DNA from: Paenibacillus glycinis
GTDB taxonomy: Bacteria > Bacillota > Bacilli > Paenibacillales > Paenibacillaceae
Assembly (NCBI RefSeq): GCF_009909185.1
Contig: NZ_JAAAMV010000002.1
Coordinates: 124,001-188,000 of the forward strand
Length of the DNA stretch: 64,000 bases
Reading direction: 5' to 3'
In this document: positions 7,412 to 16,509 of the stretch, one piece after another
Layout of the letters: each line of letters begins with the position of its first letter
Position numbering within the stretch: the first letter of the stretch is position 1
Program-made: the position numbers and the translations under genes
The notes under the pieces: model-generated
What the model saw: the letters and a program-made list of their open reading frames with translations, nothing else
Databases searched by the model: none
What the model was told of the DNA's origin: nothing

Positions 7412-9868
7412 TCAAGGCTGCTTCAAGCCCGCGACTTTGATGACGTTCGGCTCCGCATTCATGAGCCGGCAGGCTTGAATGGCCGCGGCCGGGTCGGAGA
7501 AGCCGCCCCAGCTCACCGGAAACCGGAATTCGTAAAAGCCGCCGACGGAGGCTTTGAAGTTCGTCTCCCAATAATTGTTCAGCGCCCATGCGTACAACAG
7601 CTGCTTCTCTTCCCCCAGCGCGGGATGGCCCGTCAGCTTGCGGGGGCCGAAGGCAAGCGAGCCCGTCTGCAGCAGCGGCGTATCCGGCATCCCGATGGCA
7701 AGACCGGCGCCGCCCGCCCAGAGCGCGGCACCTTCCTGAATGCAGTAGAAATCGGTGCCCGTGCCGGGCAGTTGATCGACCGCGGGACGGAAGAGCGTGC
7801 CCGTCTTCTCCGCCCATAGCTGCTCGCCCTGCAGACCGGTACGGAACGGCAGCGAGAGATAGACGTTCTCCGGCTCCCATACGGATTGCTTGTGCATCCT
7901 GACTTTGACGTCGACTCTCGCTTCCAGCGCGTACGCCGTGACGAAGACCGAGTAGAAGTCCATGCCGTCCGTCTCGAAGGTCAGCTCGACGGTCGCCATC
8001 AGCGGTCCTTGCTCGACGCGGCTAACCGCGGTCAAGCGGCCGGCCGTGCGCCGAACGGCCTCGCCTTTGCGGTTGCGGCCCATGCGAGTTCGCGTGCCCG
8101 TCGTCTGGCGGCGGTCGGCGACAGGCGTCACTTCGTAGACCGGCGTGAACGCGCCGTGGTCGCGGTCCTCGCGCAGCAGCTCCCGGCCGCTGGCCGCATC
8201 CTGCCAGGAGACGATGCCCTCGCCCGGCTGCCAGCGAATCCGCACGTACGGGGAGATCAGCGTGTTATCCCGTACCTGCACGGGATATTCCTCGGCATCA
8301 TCCGTCAGGCCGGCATCGATAACGCCGTCGGCGCCGATCAGCAGGAAGCTCGACGTCGAGCCCGCGGGCTTCGCGCCTTGCGCGGGGATGATCCGGTAAC
8401 GCGCTTCGCTCCCCGCTTCCAAGTCGTACGGCACGATGACGAGCGTGCCGCGGGCGGATTTTTGCTTCTGATGCGCGACGTAATCGCCCGTCGTTTCGTT
8501 CAGCACCTCGAAGCCTTGGCTGATGACCGGCAGCTGCCAGTAATGGACATGGAGGGCGGCAAGTCCCGTTTTCCGATCGGGCTGCGAATTGATGACGAGG
8601 TAGCTGAGGTCCGTCTCCGCGGACAAGGAGACCTCTCCCCTGCTTTCGAGGACGTCGTCCAAGGCCGAGTAGACCAAGCGATGCGCTTCCGCCGCGAATT
8701 GCGCTTTGCGCGCTTCCAGCGCCTGCACCATGGGATGCCACGGCTCGCCGATCGAGGACGAATAGCCCCATGTATGCTCCGCGTACATCATCAGGTTGTA
8801 TTCGGCCGCTTCCAGCAAGCCGTCATCGGCGCGCTTGGCCGCATCCAGCGCGCGCACGGAACGCAGCGTCCGCTGGGCGTCCCGGAACAGCTGGGTGGAC
8901 AAGGCCGTCGAGGACACGCCGTCCGACCACCAATCCGGCCAATCGCCGCGATGCACGGGAATGTCGGCGTCCGACGCCCGGACCGTATCGAAGAAGCCCT
9001 GCAGCGTCGTCAGCTCCAGTTCGATGCGATGGCCGTGCTTCGCGTTCCATTGCTTGATAAAGTCCACGATCGCGGTGTTCGGAGGGGAATTATCCGTGAT
9101 CAGGCCCGACACCATGATCGGCGCGAAGTCATACGGGTACTGCTCCTCCTCCAGCTGGCGCACGTACCGGCCGATCCGCGTCTCGGCGAACTCGAAATGG
9201 TTTTCCATGATCGGAGGCGTATCGAATTCGTCCCTGATCATGTAGGAATGAATCGCTTTGGGGGCGAGCCCGAGCTCGTTGCCGAGATGATAGTGGTCGC
9301 CGTTCCAGACCAGCAGCCGCTCGCCGCCCGCCGTTTCCCACCAGAACGGAATTTGCTTGCGGCCGAGCGGGAACATGCCGTGATGCGTGTGCACGCAGGA
9401 GAACAGATTCTCGACGCCGGCGTCCAGCAGTCCTTGCGCGTAGCCCCAAGCGTAGCCGTTGATATCGGCCGTCATCGCGGAGCGGATCGACAGTCCCGAT
9501 TCGTTCGCGTACCGCTGCGCCCTGCGCAGGGATGCCGCCAGCAGCTTATCGTCCAGCAGCTCCGTGAAATTCAAATAATTGCCGGTCACCTCGATGTCGC
9601 CGCGCTGGACGGCCTGTTTGAACCGTTCCGGCCAATCGCCCCCCGACGACAGCAGGAAACGCTCGACGGCCCAGAACGTTTCGCAGATCCAGCGGAAGCC
9701 CGCCCACTCGGGACGCTTGCCCGAATGCGCCGCTTCGCCGATCTCGATCGCCTGCTTGATGAAATTCACATGATACCGCTCGATCTTCTCTTGGCGGTCC
9801 GTATACCCGATATCGGTATGGGAGTGGTGCAGGATATGGAGTTTCCATGGTTTTGTCGGATAGTGCAC
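7412..9868 (-). CDS. glycoside hydrolase family 38-like protein (alpha-mannosidase-type)
   Basis: 818 residues without a signal peptide, so probably cytoplasmic. The N-terminal catalytic barrel opens with HILHHSHTDIGYTD, where H17 and D19 are zinc ligands of GH38; a helical middle domain and a long beta-sandwich region follow, as in family 38 alpha-mannosidases. The nucleophile region AMTADINGYAWGY (D near residue 137) fits. The start is GTG at 9868 with AGGAGCG eight bases upstream. The substrate may be an alpha-mannoside or a related sugar. It sits between two GH18-type genes, but its own transcription unit looks monocistronic. Confidence 0.85.
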   Translation of the reverse strand: MHYPTKPWKLHILHHSHTDIGYTDRQEKIERYHVNFIKQAIEIGEAAHSGKRPEWAGFRWICETFWAVERFLLSSGGDWPERFKQAVQRGDIEVTGNYLNFTELLDDKLLAASLRRAQRYANESGLSIRSAMTADINGYAWGYAQGLLDAGVENLFSCVHTHHGMFPLGRKQIPFWWETAGGERLLVWNGDHYHLGNELGLAPKAIHSYMIRDEFDTPPIMENHFEFAETRIGRYVRQLEEEQYPYDFAPIMVSGLITDNSPPNTAIVDFIKQWNAKHGHRIELELTTLQGFFDTVRASDADIPVHRGDWPDWWSDGVSSTALSTQLFRDAQRTLRSVRALDAAKRADDGLLEAAEYNLMMYAEHTWGYSSSIGEPWHPMVQALEARKAQFAAEAHRLVYSALDDVLESRGEVSLSAETDLSYLVINSQPDRKTGLAALHVHYWQLPVISQGFEVLNETTGDYVAHQKQKSARGTLVIVPYDLEAGSEARYRIIPAQGAKPAGSTSSFLLIGADGVIDAGLTDDAEEYPVQVRDNTLISPYVRIRWQPGEGIVSWQDAASGRELLREDRDHGAFTPVYEVTPVADRRQTTGTRTRMGRNRKGEAVRRTAGRLTAVSRVEQGPLMATVELTFETDGMDFYSVFVTAYALEARVDVKVRMHKQSVWEPENVYLSLPFRTGLQGEQLWAEKTGTLFRPAVDQLPGTGTDFYCIQEGAALWAGGAGLAIGMPDTPLLQTGSLAFGPRKLTGHPALGEEKQLLYAWALNNYWETNFKASVGGFYEFRFPVSWGGFSDPAAAIQACRLMNAEPNVIKVAGLKQP

Positions 9869-9910
9869 GGTATACGCTCCTATTCATGGCGGACATGAGT
9901 GCCGCTTTCG

Positions 9911-9931
9911 CTATAATAGCCATAATTATAG
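9911..9931. repeat. inverted repeat near the mannosidase gene start
   Basis: CTATAAT and ATTATAG arms separated by seven bases, 43 bp upstream of the GTG start of the alpha-mannosidase-like gene. It overlaps plausible minus-strand -10 sequences, so it could be an operator. No dedicated regulator gene is adjacent. Confidence 0.35.
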
Positions 9932-10366
9932 AGATTCGCGGGCCGACTGTATTTGAAGGGTCAAGCCAAGTTTTTGTCTTATGCGGACATTGGGGGGCAA
10001 ATGCCGTAAGTCTCGGCGGGCGAGTCTGGCGTCAATACTGCTGCTCTGCCGGGCGACCGCGTTTTATGGTTCCGCCTCGGGCCGACATGACGCAGGATCG
10101 CGGCGAACGGCTCGATCGCCGCGACGATGCTGACGAGCATGGCCGAATTCGGCGCCGCGCGGCATCCGGCCGCGAACGTCCGCGCGCGACCGGACGCCGA
10201 TGATTTGGCGTACCTCCGCAGCGGCGCCGCGTCGCGGCGCTTGCATGGTCCGCATGGAAAATTCTCTCAATCTCGCAACTCCGCGTACCTCCGCTGCGTT
10301 ATAATAGAGACCGCTTGCGCGTTCCCGGCAGTCGATTCTATCATTTTGCCCATAAGGAGATGTACG
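9932..10366. other. intergenic region with possible promoter of the GH18 gene
   Basis: This roughly 430-bp gap between divergent genes holds no supported coding region. A TATAAT at 10300-10305 may be the -10 of the plus-strand gene starting at 10367, but no good -35 is visible at 16-18 bases. GC-rich inverted segments (for example near 10215-10240) occur without a recognisable riboswitch. Confidence 0.3.
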
Positions 10367-11647
10367 ATGCCTCATATTCCTTTCGGTACGAAAATCCGTA
10401 CCTCGCTGCTTGCCGCCGGCTCGGCGTTGGTCCTGTTGTCGGGACTTACCGGGGCTGCGGCGGCCTCGGCTGCTGCCGCGGTTCCTCCCAAGCCGATCAG
10501 CATCCTGCTGGACGGCTTCCCGCTTCCCTTCCCCGCCGCGCCGTTCGTTACGCAGGGCACGACGATGGTTCCCTTCCGCGCGATCGCCGAAGCCTTGAAC
10601 ATCCAGGTCGTGTGGTCCGCGCAGGCGCATACCGTCACGGCTACCAAATCGCGCGACGGCGAGACGACGACGGTCGTGCTTCGCCAGAACGACAAGAAAG
10701 CCGCCGTCAACGGGCAGCAGCAGCTTCTGCGCGTGGCTCCGACGTCGAAGAGCGGCTCCGTCTTCGTGCCGCTCGGCTTCTTCAGCTCGCAATTCGGAGC
10801 CGCCGTGAACTGGGACGGGGCGGCGCAAACCGTCTCGATCACGTCGCCCGCGGAGCCCATGTACTCGGAGGCGTTTTACGCCATTTCCTCGTACAAGGAA
10901 GTCGGTCTCGTGCGGAAGTTCAATGCCGTCTCGTTCGGCTGGACGCGCATCGACGAGACGGGCAATCTGACCTTGGAGGGCAAGGATTTCTTCTGGCCTG
11001 AGGCCGCGGGCGACGTGACGCCCGAATCGATCGTCCAGGATGCGGCCGATGCGGGAGGCAAACCGAACCTGATGGCGGTCGCGACCGACGGCAAGGGCGA
11101 GCTGACCAAGCTGCTGCAGGACGCGGCGCTTCAGGCGAGCGTCATCGAACAGCTGGTAACGCTGGCGACGGACAACCATTTCAGCGGCATCACGCTCGAT
11201 TTCGAAGGACTTGGATTATCCGGGGATCTGCCGGCGATTCAGCAATCGTTCACGGCTTTCGTGAAGAAGCTGGATCAGCGCGCGCAGGCGGCGAATCTGA
11301 AGCTGACGCTGGCCCTCCATCCTCTCAACAGCTCCTATCGCGGGTACGATTACAAGCAGCTGAGCGCTTATGCGGACGAAATCATCATCATGGCCTACGA
11401 ATACTCGTACGAGAGCGGGCCCGAGCCGCTGAACCGCATCGACGAGGCGATTCGCCTCGCGGTAAACGCGGTGCCGAAGTCCAAGCTCGTGCTCGGCATC
11501 TCGATGGGCAGCGAGACCGACCTGACCGTCGCGGGCAAGATCGGACTCGCCAAACGATACGGCCTCAAAGGCGTGGCCTTCTGGCGCCTCGGCCTCATGG
11601 GCGAGAAGACGATGAGCGCGATCGGAAAGTCGATCGAGCTGCCGTAA
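10367..11647 (+). CDS. secreted copper-amine-oxidase-N-domain GH18-like protein
   Basis: 426 residues. Residues 1-35 form a signal peptide (LLAAGSALVLLSGLTGAAA). Residues about 38-165 match the copper amine oxidase N-terminal stalk domain found widely in Paenibacillaceae surface proteins (TMVPFRAIAEALN, SVFVPLGFF). The remainder is a GH18-like barrel in which ITLDFEGLG keeps D278 and the catalytic E280 while the first Asp of the usual DxxDxDxE motif is replaced. The start at 10367 has AAGGAGA eight bases upstream. It likely binds and cleaves a cell-wall or chitin-like glycan. It differs from the SLH-GH18 protein at 5616 in its anchoring module. Confidence 0.88.
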   Translation: MPHIPFGTKIRTSLLAAGSALVLLSGLTGAAAASAAAAVPPKPISILLDGFPLPFPAAPFVTQGTTMVPFRAIAEALNIQVVWSAQAHTVTATKSRDGETTTVVLRQNDKKAAVNGQQQLLRVAPTSKSGSVFVPLGFFSSQFGAAVNWDGAAQTVSITSPAEPMYSEAFYAISSYKEVGLVRKFNAVSFGWTRIDETGNLTLEGKDFFWPEAAGDVTPESIVQDAADAGGKPNLMAVATDGKGELTKLLQDAALQASVIEQLVTLATDNHFSGITLDFEGLGLSGDLPAIQQSFTAFVKKLDQRAQAANLKLTLALHPLNSSYRGYDYKQLSAYADEIIIMAYEYSYESGPEPLNRIDEAIRLAVNAVPKSKLVLGISMGSETDLTVAGKIGLAKRYGLKGVAFWRLGLMGEKTMSAIGKSIELP

Positions 11648-11735
11648 CGGAAACGCCGGCGGCCTAAGCTCCGCCAAGCGCGGCTCCGGCCGGGCATGCC
11701 GATAACGGAAGCAGCGCCCGGACGCAACATGGCGC

Positions 11736-11805
11736 AAAAAAATCCCCCTTGAAGCAGACGCACGCGGAACAACAACCGCTTGCATCGCTTAAGGGGGATT
11801 TTTAC
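11736..11805 (+). terminator. long-stem intrinsic terminator
   Basis: Outer arms AAAATCCCCCTTGAAGC and GCTTAAGGGGGATTTTT, with an inner GCACGCGG/CCGCTTGC stem, lie about 90 bases after the GH18-like gene. The flanking A and T runs make it usable in both directions. Confidence 0.8.
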
Positions 11806-11981
11806 TTGCATGGGGACTTTTTATGCCCCTGGCTAATTCAGCGTCCTGCCGGCTCCATTAATCTGCTTATACGCCGATGGACATCGGCGCGACACGCGCG
11901 ACGGTTCCAAGGTTCGTGAAGGATTCGCCGGATTCGGCTCGAATTCATTCCGTAGTCTAGCGCGAAAGGAAGTCGTTTCTC

Positions 11982-12806
11982 TTGTTTAATGATGTTAACT
12001 ATCCACCAACCCGCTCCGCATCGGGTATAGTCGTCGCAATCGTCGACTCCGGGATCGATCCGGACCGGCTGCCGTCCGGAACCGTTCTCCTGCCGGGCGT
12101 GAACCTCAGCGGCGACGGGGATATCGCCGACACGGGCGATCCGGCCGGGCATGGGACCGCCGTGGCGTCCACGATCCTGCGAATCGCGCCCGGCGTCCGC
12201 CTCCTGCCCGTCAAGACGATGAACAGGCGCGGCGTGCTGCGCGAAGCCGCCCTCGTCGAGTCGGCCCTCGCCTGGATCGCGACGCGCCGGGAAGCGCTCG
12301 GCATCGGCATCGTCTGCGCTGCTTTTGCCGACTCGAGCCATCGCGTATCGGACGAGAGCTTGCGCGGCACGGCGGTGCGGCGCCTGATCGCGGAGCTGCG
12401 AGAAGCGGGCGTTCCGACGGTTGCCGCCGCCGGCAATTGGTACCCGGAGCATCGCGCCCGCAGCCGTCACGGCATGGCGTGGCCCGCGATCATTCGCGAA
12501 GCCGTCAGCGTCGGCGCGTTGGCCGGCCGCGAAGAAGGCGTCAAGCTCGCCAATGCGAGCCAGCGCCTTCATGCCAGTCTGGGTACCGGGTGCAGCACGA
12601 CCTTCTTCGCCCTGCCCGGCGAGCCCGGCGAGACGAGCGGCGCGGCCGCGGTCGTCGCCGGATGCTTGGCCGCGCTGCGGCAATCGTTCCCGGGAGAATC
12701 GGTCGATGCGTCGGTCGTTCGGCTGCGCCGTATCCAGCGGGAAGTCGCGGATGCCGACGGTCTCCGCTGGCCGACCGTGGATCCGCGCGACCTCGCCGCC
12801 GATTAA
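11982..12806 (+). CDS. S8 family (subtilisin-like) serine peptidase, no signal peptide
   Basis: 274 residues that are almost entirely catalytic domain. The triad is visible as D22 (VDSGI), H57 (GHGTAVAS) and S219 (ETSGAAA), with the oxyanion Asn N152 in AAAGN. There is no signal peptide and no propeptide, so a cytoplasmic or co-opted protease is likely. The start is TTG at 11982, after GAAAGGAAG. Its stop codon overlaps the stop of the giant gene on the other strand by four bases. Close convergent packing with the four-gene operon at 12803-19704 suggests a shared locus; processing of one of those proteins is a hypothesis only. Confidence 0.85.
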   Translation: MFNDVNYPPTRSASGIVVAIVDSGIDPDRLPSGTVLLPGVNLSGDGDIADTGDPAGHGTAVASTILRIAPGVRLLPVKTMNRRGVLREAALVESALAWIATRREALGIGIVCAAFADSSHRVSDESLRGTAVRRLIAELREAGVPTVAAAGNWYPEHRARSRHGMAWPAIIREAVSVGALAGREEGVKLANASQRLHASLGTGCSTTFFALPGEPGETSGAAAVVAGCLAALRQSFPGESVDASVVRLRRIQREVADADGLRWPTVDPRDLAAD

Positions 12807-15800
12807 TTGGTCAGCAGCTGTTCCTTCCGGGCCGTGATCGGGACGCGGATCAAGTCCAGCACGAAAGCCAGGCCTTTGCCGCCTCCGCCGAAAGCGAGCA
12901 GGATCGCCTTGGTCTCTTCGTCGTCGTCCAAATCCGCGGCGGAGATGAGCGCGGAGCCGGCATGATCGAACAAGCTCTCGATCCAGGCGAGCGATTCCGT
13001 CGTCTTCTCGTCGTTCGCTTCGGGCGTATTCGCCTTGACGTCCCCGTCGATGACTTTGCCGAACACGGCCGTGCGCAGGATGAAATGCACGACATTGCCG
13101 ACGACGTCGATGCCGGAGCTGACCTTGCGCAGCTTATCGGCATCCGCGCCGCTCTTGTTCTCCGCGAGGAGCAGCGCGACCGATTTGACCGACAACACCC
13201 CGGAGAGCGCCAGCATCGTCCACTCCAGCGCGGATACGTCCTCGCCTTTGTTCACGTGCATGCCGAACGCTTCCGCGGCGACGCCGATGGCGCCGAAGCC
13301 CGCGCCGAGCCAGAGCTGCCAGGCTTTGGCCGGCTCCGATTTGCTGCCCGTCGTGGCAGCGGTGCCCTGCACGAAAGCTTGGTAGCCCGCGATGATCATG
13401 CTCATGAACGAGCCGGCCAGGCCGCCCGCCCACGAGAATTTGCGCAGTCCGTCGACGCCGGATTGGACCGTGACGCTGCCGAACGAGAACGGAATAATGT
13501 CGCCTTTCTTGAACGGCGCTTCTCCGAGCATGAGCTTGTAGGCGATCGTGGCCGGAATGGCGGTCAGCATCATGACGCCGTCGATCATCCGGAACGACGT
13601 ATCGATATGGGCGCCCGGCGCGACGAGTTTGACCAGCTTCTCGATGAACGGGAAGCTGATTCTGGCGAACAGCGCATCCCGCGCCACGCCGATCAGATTC
13701 CGCATCAAGTCGAGCGTGCGCAGCACGAAGTCGCGAAGGCCAGCCAACACGCCCTCCAGGACATCCGCCCCGATAGTGACGAGCACGTCCTTGATCGTCT
13801 CGAAATTCAACTCCCCCGCCTTCGGCATCGTGCCGTCGAACAGCCGGCCGAGGTCGTGCTGCAATTTGCCCCACGTGGTCATCAAATCATCAAGCTCGTC
13901 GCTGAGCAGTCCCTCGACGAACGCCTCCGCGGCAGCCACCGCTTCGGTCGCCGGGTCCGGTCCTTCCACGTGGATGATCTCGTCCGCGAGCTTCCCGAGA
14001 TTTTGCGTAACCCAGCCTACGACGCTGTTGCCGCTTACGTCGTCCAGCAGCTTCTGGATCGGGGCCGTCGCGCGGCCGATATCGTCCAGGAGGCTAAGGC
14101 CCGGACCGGGACGGCTCGGTTTCGCCGGCACATTGCTTCCGTCCCCCCGCCATTGCTCGATCTGGGCGATCGCTTTGCCGAAGCCGCCCGCGACCTGCGT
14201 CTTCAGGAAGTCCACTTTGTCCTTGAGCGAGGACAACGCTTCGTCCGTCGCTTCCACCATGGCATTGCGGACCAGGACGATATCTTCCCAATCGAACAGG
14301 AACTTCAAGTAATCCCATAGCCGCTCCAACCCCGTTTTGACCTGCGTCCAGAGCCATTTGAAGAACGCGCCGGCCTCCTCGAGCGTGGACAGCACGAATT
14401 TTTTGATTTTGTCGCCGATGGCGCACACGAACCGGAATGCCCCTTCCGCCTTATGCAGCACGAAGGTCAGGCCTTCCTTGGCCTTCTCTCCGATCCCTTC
14501 GAAGAAATCGGCGATCGTATGGCCAAGGTTGACGAAGAAATGCTCCGCGCTCTCCGCCGCCCCGATGAGCTTCGACAACGCGTCGCCTTGCACGGCCCGC
14601 ACGCCGTTCCCGTCGGCCTGAATGCCCCAGCGGAACGAATCCGGCAGCGCATCGGCCCGCAGCGCCGAGCTGTATGGCGCATTCGCCGGCACCGGCCGCG
14701 CGTCCGGAGCCGCTCCTCCCGAAGAGAAGGCGATGCCGGCCGCCTGATTGAGCGAAGCCGCCACCGCGTCGACTTGATCCCGGTCGGCGCCGGAGCGGAA
14801 GTTATCCGGCAGCAGCGGCTGGCCGCCGTTCGGCGTGCTCACGGTCGCTTCGCGCAGCTCGTCGCCGGTCATCGTCTTGAACCGGTCGAATACGCCGGAA
14901 GCCGGATTGACGTCGATATGCCCGTCGATCCCCTCCACCGTGAACCGGTAGACGGCCGGCGTCAGCGAACGAACCTTGTTGAACAGGATGACGCCGCCGT
15001 TCAAGTCGGTTAGCGCCTCGACGGAGGCGCCGGGTCCGATAAGCACGGCGCCGCCGTTCAGGGAGACGCTCGACAGCAGCGACGCCGCGACCGACACTTT
15101 CACCGCCTGCTTCGGCGCTCCTCCTTCGCCAAGGATGCGAAGCGACGTGCCGTAACAGGTCGTCTGCATCATGCCCGCCGGATCGGCTACGTGCAGCGTC
15201 GTCTCCTGCCAGACGCCGGTCGCCGCGTCCTGCCAGACGTATCCGGCATGCGCGTCGGCATAGACGGCCAATATCGAAGCCGTCGCATGGCCATCGCCGG
15301 GGACGGGAGCGATCTCCTGCACGCCGGTTCTCAGCCGGAGCGACGGCGTCCAATCCGCGCCCGCGTTCGGCCTTTTCGCGACGATCAAGTCGCCGTTCTG
15401 CAGCAGCGCCCATACGGAGACGCTGCCGTCCGCGCCTTCGCCGACGATGACGTCCCGGACGTTCACCGCGGCCGCGGCATCGACGATCGTCGCCGCCTGC
15501 GCATCGTCGGCGTTGTCCAGCTCTTCGGCCGCGATGAGCTGCAGGCCCTGTCCGCCGATATACACGTTCGTGCCGTTCTCCGTCGTGATTCCGGTCTCGA
15601 TCACGTTGGCGCCGGCGGGACACGGTAGGCCGACGACTGGCGGAATCGTAGTCGGCTTGCCGGCGACGTCGTATTCGGGAAACGGCCGGAAGGCCAGCAC
15701 CCGTTCGCCGCCGCCCGTGCCCAGAACGATAAGCCCTCCGCCGTACGTCGGATGGACGGCGGCCTCGAAATCGAGGATTTCCTCCAGGGTCACGGCAGGA

Positions 15801-16444
15801 TTGAAGACGAGCGCTCCCGGGAAGGAAGCCGCTCTGCCGCTGCGCAGCAGATAGACGGCTTCGTTCGGCCCGCTGCTTCCCGCAAGCGCGACGGTCCATG
15901 TGCCGTCGCCCTCGTCCAGCACGCGGATGCCTTCGACGCGGACGCTCTCCCTCGTGCCGCAATCGGCCCAGGCGAGCTTGGTCCAATCGCTGCTGGCGCT
16001 GGATACGTCGTATGCCACGAAGACGCGGCTTTGCGTCTGGCCGGGTCCGGCGTCGACCGCGACGGCGACCGTCATGCGGTCGTCGTCCGTCCAACCGGCG
16101 CCGACGGCGCGCACTTGGGGCACCCCGCCGACCGCGGAGGCGAGCGCGGCGCCGAGATCGGTCCTGCTCCAGCCGCCTTCCGCGTTCCCGTCCTTGCGGA
16201 CGAGGTAGAGGCCGTTCTGATTGCCGATCGTCAGCACCATCGGCGTGACGATGCCGGACCTGCGGTCGGGAAGCGCGATGACGCGCCGCTGAAAGCGCCC
16301 GTGCGCGGACGGGTCGGCCAGATCCTCAAGGCCGAACGTCCGGGCGGCCTCCATATGGTCGATAATGTCGTTCGAGACGGTAAACTGCACCGGATTGCCT
16401 GTCGTATCCTTCGCCTCGAAACGCACCACTCTCGGTTGATTCAT
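12803..16444 (-). CDS. giant protein of unknown function: propeller-like N-half, amphipathic and membrane-like C-half
   Basis: 1213 residues with no signal peptide. Residues about 1-480 contain recurring beta-strand pairs with W and D/G turns that resemble a beta-propeller. A beta-rich linker follows to about 620. Residues 650-810 are amphipathic helices (AEHFFVNLGHTIADFFEGIG, TLEEAGAFFKWLWTQVKTG). Residues about 990-1200 hold several hydrophobic segments (AWQLWLGAGFGAIGVAAEAF, MIIAGYQAF, AVFGKVID). ATG at 16444 is chosen because AAGGGG is seven bases upstream; ATG at 16450 is too close to it. It is the last gene of an operon with 16510-18054, 18072-19073 and 19081-19704. I recognise no named family; a membrane-inserting effector or surface-assembly protein is speculative. 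Confidence 0.8.
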   Translation of the reverse strand: MNQPRVVRFEAKDTTGNPVQFTVSNDIIDHMEAARTFGLEDLADPSAHGRFQRRVIALPDRRSGIVTPMVLTIGNQNGLYLVRKDGNAEGGWSRTDLGAALASAVGGVPQVRAVGAGWTDDDRMTVAVAVDAGPGQTQSRVFVAYDVSSASSDWTKLAWADCGTRESVRVEGIRVLDEGDGTWTVALAGSSGPNEAVYLLRSGRAASFPGALVFNPAVTLEEILDFEAAVHPTYGGGLIVLGTGGGERVLAFRPFPEYDVAGKPTTIPPVVGLPCPAGANVIETGITTENGTNVYIGGQGLQLIAAEELDNADDAQAATIVDAAAAVNVRDVIVGEGADGSVSVWALLQNGDLIVAKRPNAGADWTPSLRLRTGVQEIAPVPGDGHATASILAVYADAHAGYVWQDAATGVWQETTLHVADPAGMMQTTCYGTSLRILGEGGAPKQAVKVSVAASLLSSVSLNGGAVLIGPGASVEALTDLNGGVILFNKVRSLTPAVYRFTVEGIDGHIDVNPASGVFDRFKTMTGDELREATVSTPNGGQPLLPDNFRSGADRDQVDAVAASLNQAAGIAFSSGGAAPDARPVPANAPYSSALRADALPDSFRWGIQADGNGVRAVQGDALSKLIGAAESAEHFFVNLGHTIADFFEGIGEKAKEGLTFVLHKAEGAFRFVCAIGDKIKKFVLSTLEEAGAFFKWLWTQVKTGLERLWDYLKFLFDWEDIVLVRNAMVEATDEALSSLKDKVDFLKTQVAGGFGKAIAQIEQWRGDGSNVPAKPSRPGPGLSLLDDIGRATAPIQKLLDDVSGNSVVGWVTQNLGKLADEIIHVEGPDPATEAVAAAEAFVEGLLSDELDDLMTTWGKLQHDLGRLFDGTMPKAGELNFETIKDVLVTIGADVLEGVLAGLRDFVLRTLDLMRNLIGVARDALFARISFPFIEKLVKLVAPGAHIDTSFRMIDGVMMLTAIPATIAYKLMLGEAPFKKGDIIPFSFGSVTVQSGVDGLRKFSWAGGLAGSFMSMIIAGYQAFVQGTAATTGSKSEPAKAWQLWLGAGFGAIGVAAEAFGMHVNKGEDVSALEWTMLALSGVLSVKSVALLLAENKSGADADKLRKVSSGIDVVGNVVHFILRTAVFGKVIDGDVKANTPEANDEKTTESLAWIESLFDHAGSALISAADLDDDEETKAILLAFGGGGKGLAFVLDLIRVPITARKEQLLTN

Positions 16445-16509
16445 GGTCATTCCCCTTTCGATTGCAAACTTTTATTTTGATCGACGGCTAAACGCCATTC
16501 GAGCTGCGT

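Noticed and set aside
7886..9898. Long plus-strand open frame opposite the alpha-mannosidase-like gene
   Set aside because: Its translation is Arg-rich and lacks domain features; it mirrors the GC codon bias of the real gene on the other strand.
9960..10080. Possible cyclic-dinucleotide riboswitch upstream of the GH18 gene
   Set aside because: GGGCAAATGCC-like stretches are suggestive, but no conserved core or paired stems of a known class could be built.
12437..14320. Long plus-strand frame across the S8 gene end and giant gene
   Set aside because: Runs through two well-supported genes in other frames and encodes only Arg/Asp/Ala-rich sequence.
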